From the NCBI GenBank assembly GCA_025800365.1, contig JAOXRT010000225.1, forward strand, positions 1 through 40,829: a stretch of 40,829 bases of DNA. Direction: 5' to 3'. Of the stretch, positions 25,627 to 32,812 are shown piece after piece. The position numbers and the translations under genes are program-made. The notes below the pieces were generated by a model. The model was not told the origin of the DNA. It did no database searches and saw only the letters and a list, made by a program, of their open reading frames with translations. This DNA is from Cellvibrionaceae bacterium. Its GTDB lineage: Bacteria; Pseudomonadota; Gammaproteobacteria; Pseudomonadales; Cellvibrionaceae. The first letter of the stretch is position 1, and the number at the start of each line of letters is the position of its first letter.

Positions 25627-26337
25627 ATGGATTATTTTGCACCGCTTTCACGACGCATAAAGGCCCTGATGATAGATGGCCTGTTGATAGCCTTGTGGTT
25701 GTTTCTGGCTATTTTTGTTATCTCCAAATTAGGTATCAATGACAGCAAATTGGAATCTTTATTGATACTTTTTGTTGTTGCCTCGATAGAGCCGTTACTG
25801 CTGAGTCTGACAGGCTCGACAGTTGGTCAGCATCTCTGCGGAATTCGCGTACGTCGCATTGATAGTGACAAGAAGTTAAATATCTTTCTGAGCGCTCTTC
25901 GAACCTTATTAAAGCTTCCTCTTGGGATTCTTTCATTGGCAACGGTTTCTGCGAGTGAGCGTCACCAAGGTGTTCATGATTTTATCTGTCGCAGTATTGT
26001 GGTGCATAAGAGCCCTGAAAGTGCTCCTGTTACTGAGCGATTAAAAGCGCGCGTAAAGGATACAGAAAATTACCGCTACCCATCAGTTATTCGCAGGGTT
26101 TTCGTAATATTAATGTACCTGCTAATTAGCATTATTGCGGTTGCCATATTGTCGGCTTTGCTAATGTCAGAATCTTGCTTTGAGGGCTATAGCTGCAGTG
26201 ATATCGATGGTGTAATCAATATGGGCCTTAGTTTGTTGTTTTATATCAGCGTTTTTGTGATTGTTGCGCTTGCTTGGCAGGCCCGATTGTGGGGGTGCAG
26301 AAAGCGTGCTTTAAAAACAGAAGAAGGTTCCAGCTAG
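25627..26337 (+). CDS. RDD-family membrane protein
   Basis: This 236-residue inner-membrane protein carries the RDD signature at the front: PLSRRIKALMIDGLLI, with the conserved Arg and Asp. Two spans follow (about 17-35 and 43-60), then SLTGSTVGQHLCGIRV, the usual second conserved segment, and RHQGVHDFICRSIVV ahead of a hydrophilic linker. Two extra spans lie in the C-terminal third (about 160-185 and 200-222), making it longer than minimal RDD proteins. Function is unproven; some relatives affect ion or compatible-solute transport. It follows the MITE-like element. An AAGGA is about 13 bases before the ATG, further than usual. Confidence 0.85.
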   Translation: MDYFAPLSRRIKALMIDGLLIALWLFLAIFVISKLGINDSKLESLLILFVVASIEPLLLSLTGSTVGQHLCGIRVRRIDSDKKLNIFLSALRTLLKLPLGILSLATVSASERHQGVHDFICRSIVVHKSPESAPVTERLKARVKDTENYRYPSVIRRVFVILMYLLISIIAVAILSALLMSESCFEGYSCSDIDGVINMGLSLLFYISVFVIVALAWQARLWGCRKRALKTEEGSS

Positions 26338-26478
26338 CACTCTTAGTCCTGCTGTTTTGTATGGGTTGTATGTGTTGAGAAAGGGGCTTGGTACCCACAA
26401 AATTTCACTTTTAGCCCTATCAGCTTCCTGGCTATCTGATTAAGCTTGTAGATCTGAGTCTACGCCTAACGGAGCTTA

Positions 26479-27447
26479 ATGATGACGCACTTAAAAACCC
26501 TGTTTTATGTATTGCTTCTTGCCTGCTTTACCTCCTTTCAGTTCGCCAATGCCGAAGATAGCAAGCAATCCCAAAAAGCCATTTTGATAACAGGGGCGAG
26601 CTCTGGTATTGGGCTTAGCATGACCAAGCTGTTATCCCAAAACGGTTTTTACATTTATGCAGGAGTTTTGCATAAAGAAGAAATGGCGGCGCTAGATAAA
26701 CTCGATAACGTTAAGGCCGTTCAGTTTGATGTACGAAATCAAGCGCAAATTGATGCCGCTGTAAAAGTTGTAGAGAGCGAGGGAAGGGGCCTGTATGGCC
26801 TGATTAATAATGCCGGTGTCTCGATTTTTGGCCCTATGCTGGAGCTGCCCGTGGAGCAGGTGAAATACCAGATGGATGTTAATGTTTATGGGCCAATGCG
26901 CGTAAGCCAGGCCTTTGCTCCGTTAATTATGCAAAGCAAGGGGCGTATTGCTACCACAGGTTCTATCGCCGGTATTCTTTCGCCTCAGTTTATGGGGGCG
27001 TACAGTATGAGTAAGCACGCCATCGAAGCTTATACCGATGCCTTTGCCCAAGAGATGGCAGGCTTTGGCGTTAGCGTACATGTCATCGAGCCAGGTAATT
27101 ACGGCACTAACATTGGTAATGCTGCAAAAAAACGCTTGCTAGATATGAACTACTGGCCAGCGACCACGCGTTATGGCAAGGCGCGCAGCCATTTGCTAGG
27201 ACGTTTAGATCAAACCGAAAAAGGCCCGGATCCAATTGATGTTGCCGAGGCGGCCTTAGAACTTATGCAATCAGAGAATCCAAAAATTCGCTATATGGTA
27301 ACGGCTACACCAGCGCAAGCGGAGATTACGCTTAGACGTCAGCTTAGCAAAATGCTTGAGTTAAATGCTCAGCAAAAGCATGAATTGACGAGGGATCAGT
27401 TAATTAAGTTGTTGGATGAAGAATTAAGCAAAAGCGAGAAAAAATAA
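26479..27447 (+). CDS. Short-chain dehydrogenase/reductase with N-terminal signal peptide
   Basis: This 322-residue SDR has the whole classical motif set: TGASSGIGLSM for NAD(P) binding, NNAGVS, catalytic Ser in TTGSIAG and YSMSK with the catalytic Tyr and Lys, then EPGNYGTN. Its wording resembles the retinol/17beta-hydroxysteroid dehydrogenase branch. Unusually, residues 1-26 are a hydrophobic signal peptide or anchor ending ANA before EDSKQSQK, with no twin-arginine motif. Either it is membrane-anchored with the domain in the cytoplasm or it is exported. GGAG lies 4 bases before the ATG. Substrate unknown. Confidence 0.88.
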   Translation: MMTHLKTLFYVLLLACFTSFQFANAEDSKQSQKAILITGASSGIGLSMTKLLSQNGFYIYAGVLHKEEMAALDKLDNVKAVQFDVRNQAQIDAAVKVVESEGRGLYGLINNAGVSIFGPMLELPVEQVKYQMDVNVYGPMRVSQAFAPLIMQSKGRIATTGSIAGILSPQFMGAYSMSKHAIEAYTDAFAQEMAGFGVSVHVIEPGNYGTNIGNAAKKRLLDMNYWPATTRYGKARSHLLGRLDQTEKGPDPIDVAEAALELMQSENPKIRYMVTATPAQAEITLRRQLSKMLELNAQQKHELTRDQLIKLLDEELSKSEKK

Positions 27448-27463
27448 TTGGCTGGGTAGGTGC

Positions 27464-27485
27464 TTGGCGGTACATATGCCGCCAA
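27464..27485. terminator. Hairpin between convergent SDR and carboxylesterase genes
   Basis: TTGGCGG (27464-27470) and CCGCCAA (27479-27485) form a perfect 7-bp stem with an 8-base loop, 17 bases after the SDR stop and before the end of the convergent gene. A short T-rich stretch follows on the + strand. Likely a shared terminator. Confidence 0.5.
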
Positions 27486-27518
27486 CCATTTTCCATCAAC
27501 CATAATTGGAATTGCAAA

Positions 27519-28178
27519 TTAACTGGAAAAGCACTTATTAATCCAGGCACCAATATCCTGAATCTGCTCCATCACAACTTGATGCTCCATTGGATAAGTC
27601 TTCCACTCAACGGCGTAGTCGAACTTCTTTAATGTCTCTACTGCATGCTCACCTAAGTCTATAGTCACCACTGGGTCGTGAGTACCATGGCTGGCAAAAA
27701 ACGCCGTGTTTAGATTCGCTTCACTTCGCTCTTCTTCAAGCTGATCCGTGAAAACCATATAAGTGGACATGGTTAGTACACCAGCGAGCTTATGTTGAGT
27801 ACGCAATGCAGTGTAGTAACTGATAACACCACCTTGGGAAAAACCAGCAAGAATAATATTTTCCGAGGGAATACCTAGGGCAATTTGCTCTTCAATCAGC
27901 TTTTCTACCAAAGCATAAGATTCCTCAATACCTTGGCGATCTTGTCGGCCTTCAATGGTCATGCCTTTGATGTCGTACCAGCCTGGCATCTGCATTCCGC
28001 CATTAATGGTAATAGGGCGGTTTGGCGCCTGGGGGAATATAAAGCGTATGGCAGGGCTAGCGTTCAAGCCCAGATGTGGAACAACGGGAGGAAAATCATT
28101 GCAAGAGGCACCTAGGCCGTGCAGCCAGATGATGGCATGGCTAGGTTCGCCGCTGCCGTGCGTAAGCTCGATGGTCAT
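27519..28178 (-). CDS. Carboxylesterase/phospholipase (Abhydrolase_2 family)
   Basis: This 219-residue cytoplasmic esterase follows bacterial carboxylesterase II and eukaryotic acyl-protein thioesterase. It begins near AIIWLHGLGASCNDFPPVVP, the oxyanion-hole LHGLG turn. The nucleophile serine sits in LAGFSQGGVISY, the Asp in HGTHDPVV and the His in YPMEHQVV. RFIFPQAPNRPITINGGMQMPGWYD is the standard substrate-loop region. It hydrolyses short carboxyl esters; the physiological role is unclear. It lies 100 bases downstream of the leftward SDR gene and could share its transcript. Confidence 0.92.
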   Translation of the reverse strand: MTIELTHGSGEPSHAIIWLHGLGASCNDFPPVVPHLGLNASPAIRFIFPQAPNRPITINGGMQMPGWYDIKGMTIEGRQDRQGIEESYALVEKLIEEQIALGIPSENIILAGFSQGGVISYYTALRTQHKLAGVLTMSTYMVFTDQLEEERSEANLNTAFFASHGTHDPVVTIDLGEHAVETLKKFDYAVEWKTYPMEHQVVMEQIQDIGAWINKCFSS

Positions 28179-28278
28179 AATGAAAGCATCCTAGGAATAA
28201 AACGACGCTGCATAATACAGCGTCCGAGTCGAATTCCCAATAAAGCTTGATAAAGGGCTAGGCTGCATTACATTGATA

Positions 28279-29046
28279 CTACATTGCACTGAAACCGCCA
28301 TCCATTAATAGAGCATGGCCAGTCATATAGGTATTGGCTGGGTCGCAGGCGAAGAGCATGCCGCGCACAACCTCCTCTGGTTGAGCATGGCGTTTCAAGC
28401 ACGTGTCAGCACCGATACGCTTAATAGCGGTATCTCGGTCCTTAACGCCCTCTAATGCGCGATCGAACATATTGGTTTCGGTAACGCCAGGGCAAATCGC
28501 ATTAACACGAATATTAAAGCGGCCATATTCAACAGCGGCCGATTTACTCATCCCAATAACAGCGTGCTTGCTGGCGGTATAGGCACTGCCGGCGGCAAAG
28601 CCGTTCAAGCCAGCAATGGAAGATACATTCAAAATTGCACCAGATTGCTGTTTCAGCATGGCCTTAACTTGATGTTTCATGCCCAAGAACACGCCGCGCA
28701 CATTGATATTCATCATGCGCTCAAAATCTTCTAAAGGCATATCTATCAACTGCGTTCCTTCAGGATCCAAGCCCGCATTATTAATAGCAACATCCAGCTT
28801 GCCAAAGCTAGCAACAGTTTGGCTGACAAAATCTTCTACTTGGCTTTCTGAGGTAACATCGCAGCTCTGATAAAAAACCTCGCTTCCTTGCGCTTGCAGC
28901 TCTTCAGCAAGCTCTTTTAGCATGGTTTCATTGATATCGCTCAAAGCTAACTTTGCTCCAGCCGCTGCAAACTGCTTTGCGGCCTCACGCCCGAGGCCGC
29001 CGCTGGCGCCAGTGATAAGAACAACTTGATTTTGAAACTGTGACAT
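28279..29046 (-). CDS. Cytoplasmic short-chain dehydrogenase/reductase
   Basis: About 255 residues from ATG 29046, which GGGGA precedes by a few bases; an upstream TTG at 29070 is in frame but has no such site. Classical SDR motifs: VLITGASGGLGREAA, NNAGLDPEG, SSIAGLNGF and YTASKHAV (Tyr-x-x-x-Lys), then CPGVTETNMF. The end LMDGGFSAM is the usual FabG-like C terminus. It is a NAD(P)-dependent alcohol or ketone oxidoreductase of unknown substrate. The carboxylesterase gene follows in the same direction. Confidence 0.9.
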   Translation of the reverse strand: MSQFQNQVVLITGASGGLGREAAKQFAAAGAKLALSDINETMLKELAEELQAQGSEVFYQSCDVTSESQVEDFVSQTVASFGKLDVAINNAGLDPEGTQLIDMPLEDFERMMNINVRGVFLGMKHQVKAMLKQQSGAILNVSSIAGLNGFAAGSAYTASKHAVIGMSKSAAVEYGRFNIRVNAICPGVTETNMFDRALEGVKDRDTAIKRIGADTCLKRHAQPEEVVRGMLFACDPANTYMTGHALLMDGGFSAM

Positions 29047-29384
29047 AAACGATCCCCGAGTAATGGCCAAAGTATTGTTGCTATTCTATCGCTGTGACAT
29101 GGTCAAGCTAGTGGAGATTCATACCAATAACATGGTGTAAATGAACAGTGAGGAGTGAGCTCTGAGTTCAACAGCAAAATTGATTGTCGATATCAATGGT
29201 AGGTCGCTATGAGTTCCAGAGCACAGGCTTTATGTCTTGCAGGGCCATATGCTCTGATTTGTAAACGCCTATATGTCAGTTTGCTGTAAATCGATAATCA
29301 TGCCAAGTTCTATCAAATAGAATCTGTTCTTATGATTTTTCTAGCAGTCTAATCGCACGGGCAGTTTAGTATATCGTTGGTCGA
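29047..29384. other. Intergenic region, no gene seen
   Basis: About 340 bases between two leftward genes. It must contain the promoter of the SDR gene. No ORF, RNA gene or strong hairpin was recognised. Confidence 0.5.
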
Positions 29385-30545
29385 CTAATTTGACTTGTTA
29401 AATCTTACACAGTCATTTCTATTGACATAGCTTTTCAGAATGTCTGCCATTTTGCCACGCATACGCCAGAATTTTTCTGGGACATAATTTGTTGAAAAAG
29501 CTATTGAAGCCCTGCATTCAGGGATAACCAGTAGGTAGCTAGTTGATGCATTATCAGTAACGCCGCCATGGTGCAAAGCAGTCCAGGGCTGCTCTTCATT
29601 AAACAATCGGATTTTTCCAACGCGCCAGCCAAGTGAGTACTTTTCGGGGTTAGGCTCTCCGCTTCTTAGTCGTACTGGCTTATATAGCATGTTCCTGGCG
29701 CTTGGTGATAAGTAGCTTTCGTCATAAGTAGCTTGGGACATCTTAACCAGATCGGAGGGGGTCGAAATGAAACCTCCGCCGCCAAATAGAAAACTCCGAT
29801 CCCTTTTGACAGTAGCTCTCTCATACGTTCCATCTGTAGCCAAATTTGAGTAGTAGCTAGCTTCGTTTCCCTTCCCTGCAAACGAAGTGTCTAGCTCTGT
29901 GCTCGCCATCTTAAATGTTTTCCAAATTGATGTTCTAAGAAAATCAACATAGTTACTGTTTGCCGCTCGCTCTATCACCGCAGATAATAAAATATATCCA
30001 TTCGATGAGTATTTGTATTCATAACCTGGCTTATGCAATAAGGGGTGGGAATCAAAAACATAAAAGGCATCAAACGGGCTTGCATGATCTTTAACGTCAA
30101 CAAATTCAGCGATGTCACGTTCTGGGGTGTCGTGTGGTATGCCGGCGATATGTGCAGCCAATTCCTTTACTGTAAATAAGTTTGTGTAACTCGGGCTAGC
30201 TACATACTCACTTACAGTAGATTGTATGTTAATAGAGTTGGAGTCTGTCAGCCTTGCCAAAGCGATTCCCGTCATTGGCTTGGCCAAGCTTCCGACAGAG
30301 TATTGTGTGTTTATATCTGCTTTTTTCTTGGTGTCGATATCTGCGAAGCCTAGGGCCCTAGAGAAAACGACCTCGTTGCCATGCCCTATGGCCACCGACA
30401 GCGAAGGCAACTTATATTGAGACCTTAGCGCTTCTAATTCATTTACTGTTCTGGTCTCTAGGTTCTCTTGTGCTAACGAAGAAAAGCTAATAGCAGTGAG
30501 TAACAAAGTGCTTATTTGATTTTTAAGGGCTCTATAAAGGTTCAT
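29385..30545 (-). CDS. Exported serine hydrolase, class C beta-lactamase family
   Basis: This 386-residue protein has a signal peptide (about 1-25, ending SSLAQ). The beta-lactamase-fold catalytic motifs are SVGSLAKPM (SLAK), then KYSSNGYILLSAV (Tyr-Ser-Ser in place of Tyr-Ser-Asn) and ALHHGGVTDNAS (HHGG in place of Lys-Thr-Gly). These are the patterns of penicillin-binding esterases and D-peptidases in the envelope, not proof of antibiotic resistance. AGGA precedes the ATG by a few bases. It is a different branch from the serine hydrolase at 17098-18327. It borders the defence island. Confidence 0.88.
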   Translation of the reverse strand: MNLYRALKNQISTLLLTAISFSSLAQENLETRTVNELEALRSQYKLPSLSVAIGHGNEVVFSRALGFADIDTKKKADINTQYSVGSLAKPMTGIALARLTDSNSINIQSTVSEYVASPSYTNLFTVKELAAHIAGIPHDTPERDIAEFVDVKDHASPFDAFYVFDSHPLLHKPGYEYKYSSNGYILLSAVIERAANSNYVDFLRTSIWKTFKMASTELDTSFAGKGNEASYYSNLATDGTYERATVKRDRSFLFGGGGFISTPSDLVKMSQATYDESYLSPSARNMLYKPVRLRSGEPNPEKYSLGWRVGKIRLFNEEQPWTALHHGGVTDNASTSYLLVIPECRASIAFSTNYVPEKFWRMRGKMADILKSYVNRNDCVRFNKSN

Positions 30546-30697
30546 GCTTTTCCTTGACGTATAAAAACCGAGTACCCTAATTAGACTTGGATATTTTGAA
30601 GAATGTTACATCAAATTGAAAAATCAATAGCAAGTGGCGGGCTTGGGCATTGCTGGGTAAGTGTTGGTCCCAAATAAGCGTATAAAGACTAGAATAC

Positions 30698-30717
30698 TTT
30701 TCGATTCTCATCGAAAA
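30698..30717. promoter_or_regulatory. Perfect inverted repeat, 8-bp arms
   Basis: TTTTCGAT (30698-30705) and ATCGAAAA (30710-30717) flank TCTC. No T-run follows on either strand, so an operator is as likely as an RNA hairpin. Confidence 0.45.
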
Positions 30718-30766
30718 CAAGAACTGGGCCAAAAGTGACAGCCATCGCTGATTACTCCTAAATCGC

Positions 30767-30784
30767 GCCCTCTATTCAGAGGGC
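30767..30784. terminator. Perfect hairpin, 7-bp arms
   Basis: GCCCTCT (30767-30773) and AGAGGGC (30778-30784) flank ATTC. GC-rich and tightly looped, it looks like a terminator stem but without a T-run; it may insulate the island from upstream transcription. Confidence 0.4.
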
Positions 30785-30792
30785 CCAGTGGC

Positions 30793-30808
30793 TTGTATAT
30801 ACGTACAA
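30793..30808. promoter_or_regulatory. LexA-like palindrome upstream of the restriction cluster
   Basis: TTGTATATACGTACAA has TTGT, eight bases, then ACAA. That is the spacing of the LexA box (CTGT-N8-ACAG) with one change in each arm. It could overlap a -35 (TTGTAT) with TTATAC at 30818-30823 as a weak -10. Binding by LexA or another dimeric repressor is inference. Confidence 0.35.
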
Positions 30809-30860
30809 TAAGTGGTTTTATACGCTCTCTATTTTTGCAGTAAACGGTGGAAATACAGAC

Positions 30861-31025
30861 ATGGCGTCTTCCCTGGTCTCATGGATAGAGCCGGCAGATT
30901 TGTCAGCCTCAGAGGAGGCTCTAGAATCGGGCCAACTTGGGCCTATTGCTAGTGCTCATGATCAGCCAGAATTTGATCAAGTAGAGTCTGATCAAATAGA
31001 GCTTGATAAAATAGAAAGTGATTAA
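30861..31025 (+). CDS. Small very acidic ORF upstream of hsdM
   Basis: ATG to TAA encodes 54 residues beginning MASSLVSWIEPADLSASEEA. Fourteen residues are Asp or Glu against one Lys, giving a strongly negative protein. The last third is built from a 15-base unit repeated three times (30972-31016), giving FDQVE, SDQIE and LDKIE before SD. GGTGG lies 10 bases before the ATG, a weak ribosome binding site. Such acidic small proteins beside restriction systems can be DNA mimics, but I know no match and the ORF may be non-coding. Confidence 0.35.
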   Translation: MASSLVSWIEPADLSASEEALESGQLGPIASAHDQPEFDQVESDQIELDKIESD

Positions 31026-31178
31026 ATGTGCCTCATTTATGACCACAGCGCTGCCAAAGCCAAAGCCTTCGCAGCGTGGCTTAAAAAACATACCGTTCGA
31101 TCCTTGTATTTACACCGGGTAAAACTGTCATCCTCAAGGCATTTTCCAGATGTTAAACAGCCAATGCTAAATAAATAA
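31026..31178 (+). CDS. Short ORF directly abutting the acidic ORF
   Basis: The ATG follows the previous TAA with no gap and the frame runs 50 codons (MCLIYDHSAAKAKAFAAWLK, then a basic tail). It is basic where the preceding ORF is acidic. There is no family I recognise and no ribosome binding site of its own, so translation would depend on coupling. It may be a gene remnant. Confidence 0.25.
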   Translation: MCLIYDHSAAKAKAFAAWLKKHTVRSLYLHRVKLSSSRHFPDVKQPMLNK

Positions 31179-31188
31179 GCATCATGGC

Positions 31189-31213
31189 AATGAATGCATG
31201 GAAATGAATGCAT
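31189..31213. repeat. Two 11-base direct repeats before hsdM
   Basis: AATGAATGCAT occurs at 31189-31199 and 31203-31213, a 14-base period, each containing the palindrome ATGCAT. They end about 34 bases before the hsdM ATG and could be a tandem protein-binding site or mere local duplication. Confidence 0.45.
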
Positions 31214-31246
31214 AGCAACCTAAGAATTATGGAGACCAGTCGTTAA

Positions 31247-32812
31247 ATGGCTAAAAAAGCGACAAAAGCAGTAAAAAGCTTTGAAGAATCCCTCTGGGAT
31301 AGTGCTAATAAGCTGCGTGGCAGTGTTGAATCCTCCGAGTACAAGCACATCGTACTCAGTCTGATCTTCCTCAAGTTCATCAGTGACAAATTCCAAGAGC
31401 AACGCCAAAAGCTGATCGATGATGGCAAAGAGCCTTTTATTGATATGGTGGAGTTTTACACCCAAGACAATGTCTTCTACCTGCCGGAAGAGGCCCGTTG
31501 GTCTACGGTGATAAAGCAGGCCAAACAGGACGATATTGCCCTCAAGATCGATACCGCCCTGCATACGGTTGAGAAAAACAACAAAGCGCTGGCCGGCGCA
31601 CTGCCCGATAACTACTTCTCCCGCCTGGGGCTTGAGGCCAATAAGCTGGCTGCGTTGCTGGATACCATTAATAATATTGATACGCTCGCCAACGAATGCC
31701 ATATGAGCGAGGAAGACCTGGTCGGCCGGGTTTATGAATACTTTCTGGGTAAGTTTGCCGCCAGCGAAGGCAAAGGCGGGGGCGAGTTCTATACGCCCAA
31801 GTCAGTCGTAACACTGCTTGCTGAAATGCTGGAGCCTTTTGAAGGTAAAATCTACGATCCTTGCTGTGGCTCGGGCGGCATGTTTGTGCAATCCATCAAG
31901 TTTGTGAACAGTCACAACGGCAACCAGAAGAACATCTCTATCTACGGCCAGGAATATACCAGCACCACCTATAAGCTGGCCAAGATGAACCTCGCCATTC
32001 GCGGTATTAACGGCAACCTGGGCGATGTGGCCGGCGATAGTTTTTTTAAAGACCAGCACCCAGACCTAAAAGCCGATTACATTATGGCCAACCCGCCCTT
32101 TAACCAAAAGCAGTGGCGGGCCGATAGCGAACTCACTGACGACCCGCGCTGGAGCGGCTACACCGTGCCGCCTACGAGCAATGCCAACTACGCCTGGATT
32201 CTTCATATGCTCAGTAAACTGAGCGAGAGCGGCACCGCCGGTTTTGTATTGGCCAATGGCTCTATGAGCTCTAATTCCTCCGGTGAGGGCACGATTCGCC
32301 AAGAGATTATCGATAATGATCATGTCGATTGCATGATCGCTCTGCCGGGCCAGTTGTTCTACACAACGACCATTCCCGTGTGCCTGTGGTTCCTTACCAA
32401 AAATAAAAAAGCCGACACTAAAAAAGGCTACCGCGATCGCCAAAGCGAAACCCTGTTTATTGATGCTCGCCAAATGGGCCAGATGGTCAGCCGTATTCAC
32501 AAAGAACTGACCACCGAAGACATCGCTAAAATTGCCCAGACTTATCATGCTTGGCGAGGTGAAGAAAAAAGTAGTGATTATGAGGATGTTGCTGGTTATT
32601 CAAAGTCTGCTTCATTGGAAGACATCAAAAAGAATGATTATGTGCTCACCCCTGGCCGCTATGTGGGTGCTGCCGAGATTGAAGACGATGGCGTGCCTTT
32701 TGAAGTGAAGATGAAAGCGCTTAGCCAAACGCTTTATGGCCAGATGGAAGAAGCCAAAACCTTAGATGATGCTATTCGTAAGAATCTGGAGGTTTTGGGT
32801 TATGGGGAGTGA
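31247..32812 (+). CDS. hsdM: Type I restriction-modification DNA methyltransferase subunit
   Basis: This 521-residue adenine-N6 methyltransferase subunit, with HsdS, methylates host DNA and also forms part of the restriction complex with HsdR. The N-terminal helical domain carries LWDSANKLRGSVESSEYKHI and VLSLIFLKFISDKFQ (about 16-50). GKGGGEFYTPKSVVTLLAEM at 176-194 precedes the SAM motif YDPCCGSGGMFVQS (203-216). The catalytic motif NPPF is at 282-285, typical of the gamma class of adenine methyltransferases. GGAGA lies 11 bases before the ATG. The stop overlaps the hsdS start by 11 bases, so the two are translated together. Confidence 0.97.
   Translation: MAKKATKAVKSFEESLWDSANKLRGSVESSEYKHIVLSLIFLKFISDKFQEQRQKLIDDGKEPFIDMVEFYTQDNVFYLPEEARWSTVIKQAKQDDIALKIDTALHTVEKNNKALAGALPDNYFSRLGLEANKLAALLDTINNIDTLANECHMSEEDLVGRVYEYFLGKFAASEGKGGGEFYTPKSVVTLLAEMLEPFEGKIYDPCCGSGGMFVQSIKFVNSHNGNQKNISIYGQEYTSTTYKLAKMNLAIRGINGNLGDVAGDSFFKDQHPDLKADYIMANPPFNQKQWRADSELTDDPRWSGYTVPPTSNANYAWILHMLSKLSESGTAGFVLANGSMSSNSSGEGTIRQEIIDNDHVDCMIALPGQLFYTTTIPVCLWFLTKNKKADTKKGYRDRQSETLFIDARQMGQMVSRIHKELTTEDIAKIAQTYHAWRGEEKSSDYEDVAGYSKSASLEDIKKNDYVLTPGRYVGAAEIEDDGVPFEVKMKALSQTLYGQMEEAKTLDDAIRKNLEVLGYGE

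Larger units (their letters stand above)
30546..30860. other. Upstream region of the defence island, gene-free but rich in dyads
   Basis: Some 315 bases without a credible ORF. Three separate inverted repeats lie within about 110 bases (listed individually). This is the most structured intergenic stretch in the window and precedes the leftmost possible gene of the type I restriction cluster. Confidence 0.6.

Noticed and set aside
31229-31246. Five-codon minicistron (ATG GAG ACC AGT CGT TAA) abutting the hsdM ATG
   Set aside because: It contains the hsdM Shine-Dalgarno itself and has none of its own, so it is probably incidental.
31220-32548. Long minus-strand frames inside hsdM
   Set aside because: Antisense to a certain gene; the open frames come from its codon composition and match nothing known.
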